Shown: piece by piece, positions 42,881-54,286 of the stretch | Layout: each line of letters starts with the position of its first letter | Numbering within the stretch: position 1 is the first letter of the stretch | Assembly (NCBI GenBank): GCA_964017235.1 | Contig: OZ024930.1 | Location: 27,222,614 to 27,286,613 of the forward strand | Origin: Sabellastarte sp. h YS-2021 | Lineage: Eukaryota; Annelida; Polychaeta; Sabellida; Sabellidae | Direction of reading: 5' to 3' | Length of the DNA stretch: 64,000 bases | Translations under genes and position numbers: made by a program | Notes under the pieces: generated by a model | The model's input: the letters and a program-made list of their open reading frames with translations, nothing else | What the model was told of the DNA's origin: nothing | Databases searched by the model: none

Positions 42881-45529
42881 CAGCCAGGGTCATATTGTGA
42901 CAGGGTCTCAGCAGTCACTTGTGGGAATTGAACCCATACAGAAGTGACTGATTAGATGCCAAGCTTGCTAACTCACTAGTACCTGCCCCAATATGACCAA
43001 TATGGTTGAAAAGGATGTAAACCCCCAACTTTGACCTTTGTTAACCGCTAGACAAGCAAGGATCTCAAATTAGAACAAAAACAGTATGGATGTTGCAATT
43101 GTTTCAGTAGATAGCTGATTTTTAGGAGCATTGTGAAATAATTTCTTACTGATATTTTTTGATGAACAAAGTGAATTTGAAATTTTCTCTCGCAAGTAGC
43201 AATACGAGTATGTCTCAATAAGACCCTGGTTGTTGAATGGGATATGAAAACCCAAGCTTTGATGTTTGAAATTGGTATTTTTATGTATTAGTGAACTTAC
43301 TGTATTAGTGAACATGGGTGTTTATTGGATAAAATACGCAAAATTCACAGTCACCAATTTTGATGTAGACATATATGGGTAGATTAGACTGGAACAATCT
43401 ATTTCCAGAAATGGAAGATATGCTCTCAGAAAAATTTAGTTTGAATCAAATGTTTCTATTTCTGAAAATAGTAGAAATACTTACCATCAGATAAGGACAC
43501 TTAAAGTCAAACTTTAGACACATTTCTATCAAAAGAGATTTAAGAAAAAAATTCCACTTTGAAGAAACAAACACAGACTCAGTTTTCATGAATTTAAATA
43601 TTCAGACAATGAATCCTGCCACTCTTGTGTGGCCTAAACAGAAAAGATATGAGCTCAAAATAGCTCGCTCTTAGAATTTTCAGATATTTGCAGACATGAT
43701 TTTTGGAAAATCTTAGGATTTAGAGTGTATTTAATATAATACAAGCTGTTCTGGAGATAACAGTAAAATTTATTTACTTTTTAGAAATCCATATTTTAAG
43801 TTTTTGTAATCCATTTTTTAAGAAAACAGATGATGTACGCAAACTCCCATGTCTTTCCAATATTTGAGAAATTAAATTTACCCACCAGTTTATAATATCT
43901 GTAACATTCGAAAGCCATTCGACTATTGCTGCTTCTACTCATTTTTATTGCAATAAAAGCAATCCATAAACAAGAAAATAAATTTGTGAAGGATAAGTTT
44001 TATTTTAAAAGTATATTCTTATCTCTGGTGTGTAAAACATTTTGTCTAATATCTAATTCCTAAAACTAATTGAAAAAAATGTGTCTACAATAAAAATACT
44101 TTCAAGATCATAATATACTGGAACTTTAATGAGTACTTAGCTATGAACATTTTATATGTGCTACTCTGTTGCAAAAAAAATTCTAACACCTAATTTCTTT
44201 TCAATACGTTTTTCCAAATTATTTTTTACAAAAATTAAGTTTACTGTTAGAAAAGATTTATTATATTCATTTTTTACTTACAATTTCCAAAGCTTAACTT
44301 CTGAATGTAGAGAGCTTGAGATCTTCTCTGAAAAAAAAAACAAACAACAAATGTATCCTTAAACTTGACACCAATTGGAAATCAGACATTTCCCAAAAGT
44401 AATTCCCAATCTACGATGCCATTTGACTAATTACTTTGTAAAGTGGCATGAAAGACAGTAGAAAAGACAGTAAACCCTTTATAACCTCTGATGAAAACTG
44501 TCTTGTCCAAATATGTAAATTTTCGGTGTTTCATCTGGTGTATTGAATAAACACCAAAACTAGAGTAAAACACCGGTTATTGAATAATGTCTAATACTTA
44601 TTCTCATTTGATTAATTTTTATCAATTTCTAGATTCAAATTCTGGATTTGGTATCCAGATCCTAATCAAGAGCACCGTTTAGGAGGACTGAGTCACAGTT
44701 AGATCCCACATTTTATTCATGTATGACCCAAATATGTATATATTTAGTGTCATGTTCACCGACAGACAAACAAACAGATTTGACTCAAGTATCCTTGGCT
44801 CTCCTCTTGGATATTATTTTTAGAGGCAACTCCTTGCAATATCCACTTTCTTTGTGGGTGCATGCCATTTATGTCATTTACACTTAGAAAATTTTTTTAA
44901 CTGTCTTGGTTTTAAAAAATATTGTACAATTGTACACGAGATTTAGTGACAATATATTTAGCTTTAGATAATAAAGACCAACTCATTTGGTATTACAGCA
45001 ATTATAATACAATAACTGACTATGATTTGAAGGGTGAATTTCAAATGTAAGTTGTGAACTACAGTTATAAAAAATACAGCTTATTACAAATTAATAATTA
45101 AAGAGTAACTAACAGCTTGCATCACCACACATTACCAGAAAGTTATTTTGTAGCTAATTACAGTGCAATCTAAACACAACCTATAATAACCCTCTGTATC
45201 AAGTAACTTAAATCTATCCATTCATCTTTGTTCTTCAAAAACTATCTTGCTTGGTTTTGGTGATGTTTTGTCATTACTTCCCTAATGAGTCTCCCAGCCT
45301 TGATATCGTGCAGTGCCATAAAAGCCATGCCCAGTAAGTGTTGCCTGATTATACATGAACACAAAGCACAGTGTAAGTTACACACTGTAAGTAGCGGTGT
45401 TTAACAAAGGGTTGATTTGTCTACCTCATGAATACTGAGACTCATGATAATTAACAATATTTTGTCTAACAATAATTAACAATATTTTGTACATCCAAGT
45501 CTTTTGTCACCTAAACTCTTTAGAGCATG
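42881..45529. other. AT-rich genomic DNA without recognised genes
   Basis: Nothing recognised; scattered short ORFs show no motifs. Confidence 0.35.
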
Positions 45530-46013
45530 AAGGCTCTCTAATATCCCATAGTACATGCACATTATGTCCTGGTTGCAGAGAAAAATCGGCTGATTTGCAA
45601 GGGACACTAAAGCTACATGTGTTATTCTATAACAGAATATGAAGGTTGCACCGACCCTGTAGTGAAAATAGGCATGCACATTATTCTCTGTGTGCAAGCA
45701 GTGTGGCTACAAATGCATCCATGTCTCACGGGAAATTTATGAGAGGCTTGGGCATGTGCATTCTCCTTGCTAATGTTGCAAGTGCTCCTTGTACTCGTGT
45801 GTACCTTGCATATATATTAATCAAGTGTTCTGCCTGTAGCTAGTCGCAGACTGTTCTTTGATATTCAAGTAATGATACCCATGTAGGTAGAATACACCTT
45901 GTTTGCATGTGCATATTTCTGCTACCCCACTACCAGGTTATGCTCATATTTTTCAACAATATCTGTAGCACACTTACGTCTGTATACACGTACGATGGGA
46001 TACAAGAGAAGCT
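45530..46013. mobile_element. Harbinger-like MITE, copy 2 (diverged)
   Basis: It is homologous to 23081-23594 along its length (GAGAAAAATCGGCTGATTTG, TATACACGTACGATGGGAT). The left terminal repeat is degraded. It directly precedes copy 3 in the same orientation. Confidence 0.65.
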
Positions 46014-46016
46014 TAA

Positions 46017-46500
46017 AGCCTCTCTTACATCCCATCGTACATGCACGTACATCCTGGTTATAGAGAAAAATCGGCTGATTTTTAAGGGACACTTAAGGTA
46101 CACTTGCGATTTTATAACTTAATTTAAAAGTCGTACAGGCCCTGCAATGAAAATTGACATGCACATTTTCTCTGCGTGTACACAGTATGGCCATAAGCGC
46201 ATCCATTTCCCAAGGGTAACTTTTGAGAGACTTGTACACATGCATTTCCCTTGCAAGTGTTGCAGATGCTGTATAATACACTCACGTGTACCTTGCATGT
46301 ATATAAACCCACTGTATGACCTGTAGTTAGTAGCAGTTTATTCTTTGATCTTCAAGTTGTGACACAGTTGCTGGCAGTATACACCTTGTTTGCACGTGCA
46401 AATCTCTACTACCCCACTACCAGGCTACGTTCATACTTTTCAACAATATTTGCAGCACAATTATGTGTCTATACACATACGATGGGATGTAAGAGAAGCT
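46017..46500. mobile_element. Harbinger-like MITE, copy 3
   Basis: Terminal repeats AGCCTCTCTTACATCCC and GATGTAAGAGAAGCT are flanked by TAA (46014-46016 and 46501-46503), a TWA-type duplication. It is inserted exactly at the end of copy 2. Confidence 0.7.
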
Positions 46501-47225
46501 TAAGATAAGTGTCAAAACACAATTATTTTAATAGAAGACAACTATTCCACAGAAACACCCAAGCAGATCCTGAAACCCAAAATTTAATTTTGTGAAGACA
46601 AGAAAGAGTGTATGTATTAGTGTCTCAGAATTGGTGCATGCAATGAGGTTTTTAAAGTGTAAATTCAATGTGACAGACTGACACCAAATGACCACGCCTT
46701 TGCACACTCACACCTCTGTGTAATCAATAACATGTTTAGAAAACTGCCATTTGTATGGTTGGTGTGTAAACTGTGTTACTCATTTGTGTGACATTGTTAT
46801 TATTCTAGCCTCAAATAAGTTAAACCATGTAAGCTATAAACGATAAACGAACAAACACCTTGCCTCGAACTAAAAGTTGAAGCTTTTCGCTCAAATATTT
46901 GACACTATTTAACCAGTGCAATATTTGCAATTTGAGTTCACTAGTGCAGTATTTGCAATTTGAATCTACAATTGCAGGTGCAAGCGAATTAACCAAGATG
47001 CTCAATGTGAGATTCTGTAGACTAGTGGGGTCGACTTTGAGGCTACAAAAGGGTTAACGCCTATCTTTTCTGTCACTCTTTTAAGACTCTGCTTCTTATT
47101 GTAAACCATGTCTGAATATAGAATATAACTAAATTGATAGAATTAATGGAATTTAATAGTTGAGACTTTTGACGCAGACTAGTCTCTATTGGCAACGTTT
47201 GCTAAACGGATATGAGAAATTAGCT
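46501..47225. other. Genomic DNA without recognised genes
   Basis: Contains a short direct repeat (CAGTGCAATATTTGCAATTTGA-like units near 46915-46965). Nothing else is recognised. Confidence 0.35.
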
Positions 47226-47643
47226 CAGTGCCCAAAGCAGGTTATGAAGTCATAGAAATACTACTGAGGTTGGGATTACTATTTATTCTATAGTTAACAA
47301 TACTAAAATACTATTCACATACAAAGTTGAGATGATAAGGCCACCTTAACAATTTAAGACTAAGATAAGGTTACATGAGACAAAGTTAAGGTGGCCTTAG
47401 CTGAGGCCCCAGCCCAAGAGAGGTGACCTTAAGTAAGGGATTATAGGAGGAGAGTGACCTTAAGGTTGGACCTTAAGGCTGTGAAGTAATTGAGGATTTA
47501 CAAAGGTCACCCTAGCTTGAGAGGGGGCAACAGCTAATTATATGGTGAGCAATTTACATGTATGATACTGAAATTTACTGGTTGTAGTATAGCAATATAT
47601 ATAAGGGTTGTTAAAGGTATGAAGGTAAGTATACGAGCTACCC
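47226..47643 (-). repeat. Terminal repeat B2 of YR copy 3
   Basis: It is nearly identical to 49008-49425. It contains inverted GGCCACCTTAAC ... GTTAAGGTGGCC. Confidence 0.9.
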
Positions 47644-48826
47644 CAACAGCAAGTCAACATGATTACAAAGCTGGTGGAGATAAAGTTGAAACAGTAAATG
47701 AATGGAGGGTGTCATGACCTCTGAAGGTCAGATGGTAGTTACGCCATATGTAGGTATACAACAGAGAACAGTAAGTAAAACATAAACTCTAAGCACCAGT
47801 AAGCTAACTGGAGGGTGTCGAGACCTCTGAAGGTCAGACAGTAGTTACACAGTATGTAAGTATAAAATAACCAACAGCAGTTGAACCGATAACATGAGTA
47901 AGCTGTTAATGATTGAAAGTTTGACAACAAACGAATAAAGTACAGGATGTCGTGACCTCTGAAGGTCAGATAAAAGCTAAAAGAGCTAATTCTTTAAAAA
48001 GTTTACACGTAAAAGACTGCTGATGTATAAATAAGACATGAATAAAAACACAGATGATATGGACCAAAGGTCAAAGTGTCAACTGAGGGGCTCTAACCCG
48101 CCTAGCTCAAATATAGACACCTTACGTAGCTAGCGCAATGCAGCCACCTTAAAGCTGAATAAAAAACTAAAACCCTTATGGGCAGAGTGACAACCTCAGT
48201 TGCAAAGCTGTGGTGTTAGTATATGCTTTATTACATGATTAATAACATTAATATGCAAGCAAGTATTCAAACGATGAAATGCAATTTACATGTGATAGCA
48301 ATGAGTTATATTTAATTAGGGTTAAACATAAAATACTAATATACTAAAATATATCATAGTTCAGTTCTTGTGTGTATAAGATAGTTCCATAGACAGGGTG
48401 AGCCTCCAGTGGCGAATAACAACCTGATGAAATATTGTGATCACACTTGTGAGCACTCAACATAACACTTCATGACCACTCAGGGTGGCCTCAAATAATA
48501 ACACTAATAACATCTGAAGCTAGTTGACATCCTATCTAACTTCAGCTGACTTCTTTATGAAACTGCTGTGAATGCTTCCTGATGACACTCAAAGACGAGA
48601 TATTACAAGATGCTGATGACTGATTGAAGTTGAGATCTCATACATGTAGCAACTACATAGCCAACAAGAGAGGAAGACTGTTCACAGACTTAACCATTCC
48701 AGGTGACACCCAAAGCCCTGGTGAGGATGCATACTGTGTGATCCTCCAATCGTGATCCTCTCATGTGATCTACAACTACAAAACTCAAATGTAATAACAA
48801 TGAAGGTATTTAGGGTGGGTTAGGGG
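47644..48826 (-). other. Spacer C of YR copy 3
   Basis: Non-coding 1.2 kb between A2 and B2. It has a degenerate ~110-130-bp tandem repeat at 47700-47985, each unit centred on GACCTCTGAAGGTCAGA (47716, 47822, 47954). Confidence 0.6.
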
Positions 48827-49007
48827 AAAATTGATATTTATAAAACATGTTGCATCTTTGGTTTCAAAATTTAGAATGAATATGGCTACTTTTGGCGGGA
48901 GGTTAGGGTTCAGAATCCGGGTCACCAATTATATAACTATGTCAGTTCACAACAAGAAAACCTTTAGTAGCACTGAATAAGGTAGCACCCTATTTGCTAC
49001 ACCGACA
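48827..49007 (-). repeat. Terminal repeat A2 of YR copy 3
   Basis: It matches 54591-54771 at the same length (181 bp). Confidence 0.9.
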
Positions 49008-49425
49008 CAGTGCCCAAAGCAGGTTATGAAGTCATAGAAATACTACTGAGGTTGGGATTACTATTTATTCTATAGTTAACAATACTAAAATACTATTCAC
49101 ATACAAAGTTGAGATGATAAGGCCACCTTAACAATTTAAGACTAAGATAAGGTTACATGAGACAAAGTTAAGGTGGCCTTAGCTGAGGCCCCAGCCCAAG
49201 AGAGGTGACCTTAAGTAAGGGATTATAGGAGGAGAGTGACCTTAAGGTTGGACCTTAAGGCTGTGAAGTAATTGAGGATTTACAAAGGTCACCCTAGCTT
49301 GAGAGGGGGCAACAGCTAATTATATGGTGAGCAATTTACATGTATGATACTGAAATTTACTGGTTGTAGTATAGCAATATATATAAGGGTTGTTAAAGGT
49401 ATGAAGGTAAGTATACGAGCTACCC
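49008..49425 (-). repeat. Terminal repeat B1 of YR copy 3
   Basis: It matches 47226-47643 (418 bp) and begins just after the recombinase stop on -. Confidence 0.9.
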
Positions 49426-49445
49426 AAACCCCAGTAGTGTAGAAT

Positions 49446-50441
49446 TTAGTTGGAAAGTAGGGATTGAAAAGTCGCAGCGACCCTATCAGTGGCATTATGG
49501 TCCTGTGTGATGTAAGACCATACACAGTCAGAGGACCATGTTCCGTGACTCTGAATGTCCTGGAGTGGAACACTGGAATTAAAGGCCAATGTGGCACCAC
49601 TTCTCCTGAAGGAGTGAAATGTGATTTTTGATTTGTGCAACTGTAGTGAAAGGAGGATGGAGGACAATGCCCTTCTAAGTCTGGAATCTGTCAAAGGAAC
49701 CCAGATTTGTCTATACTTGATTTGAAATAGAGGTTTGTTGTCACCAGAGGGAGTAATTAGCAACAAGTTTTTAATGGCAGCTACTGGACAAAGAGGAGAA
49801 TTATTAAGTGAGGGAATTTTTAAAAGGCGGACTTGATTTTTGGATTGGAGTGTTTTAGACCATTTGATGAGAATATGGGCCCCAGGGGGAGCAAAAAATA
49901 TGTCAGCTCTTGCCAGTTGTTCTAATGGATTAAATGTATGGATGGAATGAGGAACTAAGTTAGATATACGGAAGAAGGAGAAAAAGGATAGGAGGAATGC
50001 TGACTTAAAAATTTGACCCATATACATGGTATCGCACTTTCTAACAATGGCTTTAAGGGTGTGCAGATCAATAACTGCTTTGAGTGAGATTTTTAGAGGG
50101 GCAGAGAGTGTGAGGGATCTGGTGAAATATTTTATCTGAGGGTGGACAAAGGGTGAAACATCAACAGCATACATGGACAGTTTAGCTTTGATAGCGGATA
50201 AATAGTTTGCAATGCTGGCAGTTGAAGTACCATTAAAAACTAAAAATTCGAGGAAGACTAACACATGACTAGTAGTTAGGTGAAACATGGGAAACTGGGC
50301 AAAAATGCAAAATGCTATGAAAATCCTAAATTTGGCAGTATAAGCTTTGGCAGTTGATTGTCTGAAAGCTGATTGGAGACGTTGATGGGCCTTTGACAGC
50401 ACTGGGCGATTCTTGGCAGGTAAGCCTATAGAAAACATCAT
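49446..50441 (-). CDS. Tyrosine recombinase of YR copy 3
   Basis: An intact 331-aa ORF. The N-terminal domain (FRQSTAKAYTAKFRIF, LVFLEFLVFNGTS, NYLSAIKAKL) precedes the catalytic domain. Catalytic residues visible: Arg in FRISNLVPH, Lys in LIKWSKT, His and Arg in FHSFRRSGAT, His/Trp in SHGTW, and Tyr in VWSYITQ. It integrates circular cDNA by strand exchange without a target duplication. The start ATG overlaps the pol stop in an ATGA (50438-50441), suggesting stop-restart translation. It appears functional at sequence level. Confidence 0.9.
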   Translation of the reverse strand: MMFSIGLPAKNRPVLSKAHQRLQSAFRQSTAKAYTAKFRIFIAFCIFAQFPMFHLTTSHVLVFLEFLVFNGTSTASIANYLSAIKAKLSMYAVDVSPFVHPQIKYFTRSLTLSAPLKISLKAVIDLHTLKAIVRKCDTMYMGQIFKSAFLLSFFSFFRISNLVPHSIHTFNPLEQLARADIFFAPPGAHILIKWSKTLQSKNQVRLLKIPSLNNSPLCPVAAIKNLLLITPSGDNKPLFQIKYRQIWVPLTDSRLRRALSSILLSLQLHKSKITFHSFRRSGATLAFNSSVPLQDIQSHGTWSSDCVWSYITQDHNATDRVAATFQSLLSN

Positions 50442-52405
50442 ATATTATAGTCAATAAGCAGAGTATTATCAGCTGGGACAACCCAAGTGGCGTGAGGAAG
50501 CAAATTTTTGATGTTATTTTTATATAAGTCACTAGTATAGTATCTGGATAAGCTATCAGCTACAATATTATTTTTTCCCAAGATATGAATTAATCTAAGA
50601 TTTATGTCGGATAAGGCTACTTCCATAGCAATATTTCGTGCAATTGCTGCCAAAACTACATCTTTAGTTTTACCTGTATTTATAACCGAAACCACTGCTT
50701 GGTTATCACAAGCTATTACAATGGTTTTGCCATTCCATTGGTTAGCCCAGACTCGAACAGCTACCAAAACATTTAACATTTCTAACTGCACAATATGAAA
50801 TTGGTTATAGCCTCTAACCAAAGGTATGGCATATATTTGATCATTAAAATATGCACCTAAACCTTCTAAGGAAGCATCTAGTTCAATTTTTGCATGTACA
50901 TGCGCATGGTTAAAGTATGATGTACCATTAAACTTTGGGGCAAATTTCAAGAACCATGCTAAGTCCTGAATAAAACCAGGAGTGAGGTTTATGGTGGTGT
51001 CTTTGTGGGTTTGTCGTAACAACTCGAGCATACGATTTAGGAAGTTACGGGAGTACCGTACGCACTTTGCGATGTAAAGGAGGGAACCTAACAAGGATTG
51101 AAGTTCTTTTCTGGTGCATTTATTTTTATTTTCCCATTGTTGACATACAGTGAGGATTTCTGCTAGTTTTTGCTGTGGAATGGACAGAGTGGAGTTGACC
51201 GTGTCAACTTCAATACCCAGACATACACATTTAGTGGTGGGGGCTACTAACTTAGTCTCATTAATGGTAAGGCCTAATTCTTGAAGCAAGTTCTTTAATT
51301 TTTGAAAAGCAGGTTCTGCCTGACTGACAGTGGCGTTCCCAACCAGATCATCAATATAATTTGTCAATGAGTAACCAGATTCTGCCATAATATACCTAAT
51401 TGAGTCGCTTATTCGCTGGAAGATGGCCGAACCGTGCCGATAGCCGAAGGGTAGGCATGTATCAAGAAAGTACTTATCTAGCTTAAGGCCTAACAAAAAA
51501 TAGCTATCAGGATCTATCTTGACATGTCTGAATGCACGAGAGATATCTATCTTGTAAATTAGTGAACCTTTACCATATTTGCGAATTTTTTGTGTAATAT
51601 TGTCAATAGTAGGGAGGGAGAGAATAAAAGCAGTATTAAGATACTGTTCAGAAGAAACACCTTGGTTAACAGATTGACCTTTAGGATAACTAAGGTCAAT
51701 TATGACCCGTCTATGATCAGAGGATGGCTTTGGTCTAGTCATGAATGGAGAAATGTGCATATTTTTGATGGGAGGTGAATCAAAAGGACCTAAAATAGCT
51801 TTAAAACCTGTTTCCTCTTTAAGATAATGAGCTACATCTTGGACAAATAAGTTAGCTGAAGCATGGTTAATTTCTTCATGGTGAAGAGGGGAGGCAGGAT
51901 TAAAGTCAAGGGGAAATCCGTACCGTATCAACAGTGGGAGCTGTTGGTCCCAATAGTTTTGTAGATACTTGTCCCATGCATCAGGGTTTAGTTGAGATTT
52001 TATTTCAATTTGTGCTTCCATAAAGTTGTGTGTATTAGTATTGACAATAGATCTATGTATGTCGAATATAGTGGCTAATGATGAATTTTTTCTATTTTTG
52101 TTAGGTAACATCATGTCAGAAAGAGGGATAAAACCATATTTATCACTTGTTTGACTATCCCAATCCTTGAATGATTTACAATTTTTTGCTTTGGCTACAG
52201 CTTCCCTATGACGTGGTCTGAACCTCAGGTCAAGGTCATATTTGTCACAGTTTAAGTCGACAGAATTTTTAACAGCTTGGTCAGTATCTGCAGATATTTT
52301 TAAACTTTGAAAGTTGGCATCACTGACAGTCTGCACTGCCTCATTAATACTGGGGTTGCTAACTGTAACAGGACTAACTGCTGAATCAACACTATCACAC
52401 GCCAT
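50438..52405 (-). CDS. Reverse transcriptase/RNase H (pol) of YR copy 3
   Basis: An intact 655-aa ORF. N-terminal region YDLDLRFRPRHREAVAKAKN, then ILGPFDSPP. The RT core is at ~220-420: RRVIIDLSYP, YKIDISRAFRHVKID (first Asp), CLPFGYRHGSAIFQR, and NYIDDLVG (two Asp). The thumb/connection is followed by RNase H: IELDASLEG, LEMLNVLVA, CDNQAVVSV and NNIVADSLSRY give the D-E-D-D set. It copies the element's RNA. The same frame continues upstream to 53332, interrupted by a TGA at 52502-52504, so the natural protein may be longer. Confidence 0.92.
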   Translation of the reverse strand: MACDSVDSAVSPVTVSNPSINEAVQTVSDANFQSLKISADTDQAVKNSVDLNCDKYDLDLRFRPRHREAVAKAKNCKSFKDWDSQTSDKYGFIPLSDMMLPNKNRKNSSLATIFDIHRSIVNTNTHNFMEAQIEIKSQLNPDAWDKYLQNYWDQQLPLLIRYGFPLDFNPASPLHHEEINHASANLFVQDVAHYLKEETGFKAILGPFDSPPIKNMHISPFMTRPKPSSDHRRVIIDLSYPKGQSVNQGVSSEQYLNTAFILSLPTIDNITQKIRKYGKGSLIYKIDISRAFRHVKIDPDSYFLLGLKLDKYFLDTCLPFGYRHGSAIFQRISDSIRYIMAESGYSLTNYIDDLVGNATVSQAEPAFQKLKNLLQELGLTINETKLVAPTTKCVCLGIEVDTVNSTLSIPQQKLAEILTVCQQWENKNKCTRKELQSLLGSLLYIAKCVRYSRNFLNRMLELLRQTHKDTTINLTPGFIQDLAWFLKFAPKFNGTSYFNHAHVHAKIELDASLEGLGAYFNDQIYAIPLVRGYNQFHIVQLEMLNVLVAVRVWANQWNGKTIVIACDNQAVVSVINTGKTKDVVLAAIARNIAMEVALSDINLRLIHILGKNNIVADSLSRYYTSDLYKNNIKNLLPHATWVVPADNTLLIDYNI

Positions 52406-52501
52406 ATTTCCCCAAGGGTTGGTTGTTAATGTTTTACAGTTACTGTTAACTTTGACACTAGTAACATTGCAGTTTAAACTGGGAACCCGAGTATTAGTAC
52501 T

Positions 52502-53332
52502 TCAGGACATCACATCGTGTGAAACTGTTTCATAGTCATTGTGGACGTTATTTTTGCTGACAGTTGAACTGTTAGACAATACAGACCAAGTTCTACAAGG
52601 GTTTTTTGCTAATCTTTTACAGTTACTGTTAACTTTGACACTAGTAACATTACAGTTTGAACTGGGGACCCGAGTATTACTACTTTGGGACACCACATCA
52701 TGTGAAACTGTTTCACAGTCATTTTGGACCTTATTTTTACTGCCGGTTGAACTGTCAGACAAAACTGGCCAAGTATTGTCATCTGACACTTGTTGCAAAC
52801 AAGCAAATCTGTTTACATCATTAAAAACACAGTTTGTTTGCAGTTGGCTGATATTTGGACGTGCTAAATTGACTCCAGGCTGAAGTTTGTTATTCGAACC
52901 ACAGTTAACATTACTGACGTTACAACTACCAATGTTAAGCTTCTTACCTATAACTGGACAGTTAGTTGACAGTTTGTTAACTTTTTCCCGAGGTTTTCCA
53001 ACATTTTTACACTGAACACTCGAGTTTTTGGCACATATGACACGCTTGTTAGTATTGAAACTAGTATTGACAACATGTGCACCCAGATTTGACACTTTGC
53101 TATTTATATTCTGCACCTTATTTGCCTTTAATTGACGGTTAACCTTTAAAGGACAATTGACAGAAGTCTTACCATATGCTTGGTGAATTGTGCCTTTGAC
53201 AATATCTGCATAGGAGACATTAGAATAGTGATACCAAGTTGCTTTCCAGTTATGAGCTGCTATGCTTTTTAACTGAGAGTTATAAATAACTCGGTCTGGG
53301 AATTTTCTACAATTTTCAACCCTAGTATGCAC
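52502..53332 (-). CDS. Pol N-terminal ORF of YR copy 3
   Basis: A 276-aa ORF in the same frame as the RT ORF. It begins MHTRVENCRKFPDRV with WKATWYHYSNVSYADIV; the rest is low-complexity Asn/Ser/Lys/Cys-rich. Its end contains a 61-residue unit (ETVSHDVVSQSSNTRVPSSN...) that is tandemly duplicated in DNA with a 183-bp period (52432 and 52615). In one copy a Gln codon is TGA, which ends the ORF. No enzymatic motif is recognised. It starts 6 bp after the gag stop. Confidence 0.5.
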   Translation of the reverse strand: MHTRVENCRKFPDRVIYNSQLKSIAAHNWKATWYHYSNVSYADIVKGTIHQAYGKTSVNCPLKVNRQLKANKVQNINSKVSNLGAHVVNTSFNTNKRVICAKNSSVQCKNVGKPREKVNKLSTNCPVIGKKLNIGSCNVSNVNCGSNNKLQPGVNLARPNISQLQTNCVFNDVNRFACLQQVSDDNTWPVLSDSSTGSKNKVQNDCETVSHDVVSQSSNTRVPSSNCNVTSVKVNSNCKRLAKNPCRTWSVLSNSSTVSKNNVHNDYETVSHDVMS

Positions 53333-53337
53333 TGCAT

Positions 53338-54286
53338 TTAAGCAGTGCCCAAGTCGTTTTTTGACTTGTTTTTACAATCTTTGCCAAAATGGGGGTAAGA
53401 CTTTCCTTGTGCATAGCAATGCTGGCAAACATGAAGATACATTTGACCATTATTCTCATGATCGCCTTTCTGCATACAAGAGCCCCTCTGATAAAATTTA
53501 CAAACTAAGGGACCTTTGGCAGTGATACGTTTGGTTTGAGGGGTAGGGGCCATTCTTTGGGCATGCACCCGATGCAACCTATCAATTTTTTGAGTATCTT
53601 GCCACTGAATTTTGTTATCCTCCATTCTACATAGGAGGACAGCATGACTTCCCTTAGCAGACTGCCACCCGAAGTCATGACTGTCCTCCATCAACTCAGC
53701 CAAATAATCAAGCATATAGTTCTTGACAGTCTCATTACTCTCTTCCCTTACAATTTGGGCAAAGCCTGAGACCCATTGACTCATTGACAAGGCATCATAG
53801 GTGACCCTGTTTTTGTTTGAACCTCCCAAAATAAAATTATGGGGCCAGGGGACCTCTTTTTTGACCCAGACAGTATCTTTGCCCCCCCCTCTGCGACTTA
53901 AACTTGCCTTGTTCATTGAGGTCCTTCAGTTGCTGGATCCTCTGGTCAACTTGGGCCTGCATGCGCTTGGACTGCTGCAATGACTTGATGGATGGCAGGA
54001 TAAGTTCATCATCTTCTTCCTCGCTGTCTTCCGCTGGGGTAGGTGCCTTGCTGGTACTGGCCACGCTTGAAGCTGGGGAGTGGACTGTACCGTCGACCTT
54101 CCATTCCATTTCCGCCATTCTGCCGCTAAGACTCTTCAGCTCCTGGAGTATCAATGAATTAGTGTCCATAGTGTAAGCACTAGCTTCATTCACCTCATTA
54201 TTTTGACTTTCTAGTTTACATTTAGAGTTAATGGGGCGAGGATGGCTGCCTCCACATTTACTACAGTCAAAGTTTTTTCTTGGCAT
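53338..54286 (-). pseudogene. Gag-like protein of YR copy 3, frameshifted at a homopolymer
   Basis: Two overlapping frames: 54286-53837 (MPRKNFDCSKCGGSHPRP finger, coiled-coil-like LILQELKSLSGRMAEMEWK, acidic linker, GKFKSQRGG) and 53916-53338 (KDTVWVKKEVPWPHNFIL, MSQWVSGFAQIV, DFGWQSAKGSHAVLLCRM, then CKFYQRGSCMQKGDHE and YLHVCQHCY...HFGKDC). The switch is at eight C (53882-53889 on +), i.e. eight G in the coding strand. It could be slippage, assembly error or recoding. The intact homologue is 25941-26879. Confidence 0.75.

Noticed and set aside
40736-47225. Host exons in short ORFs
   Set aside because: None shows a recognisable domain, codon pattern or convincing splice sites.
52314-52883. 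+ strand ORFs opposite the pol N-terminal region
   Set aside because: Antisense shadows generated by the low-complexity, duplicated coding sequence.
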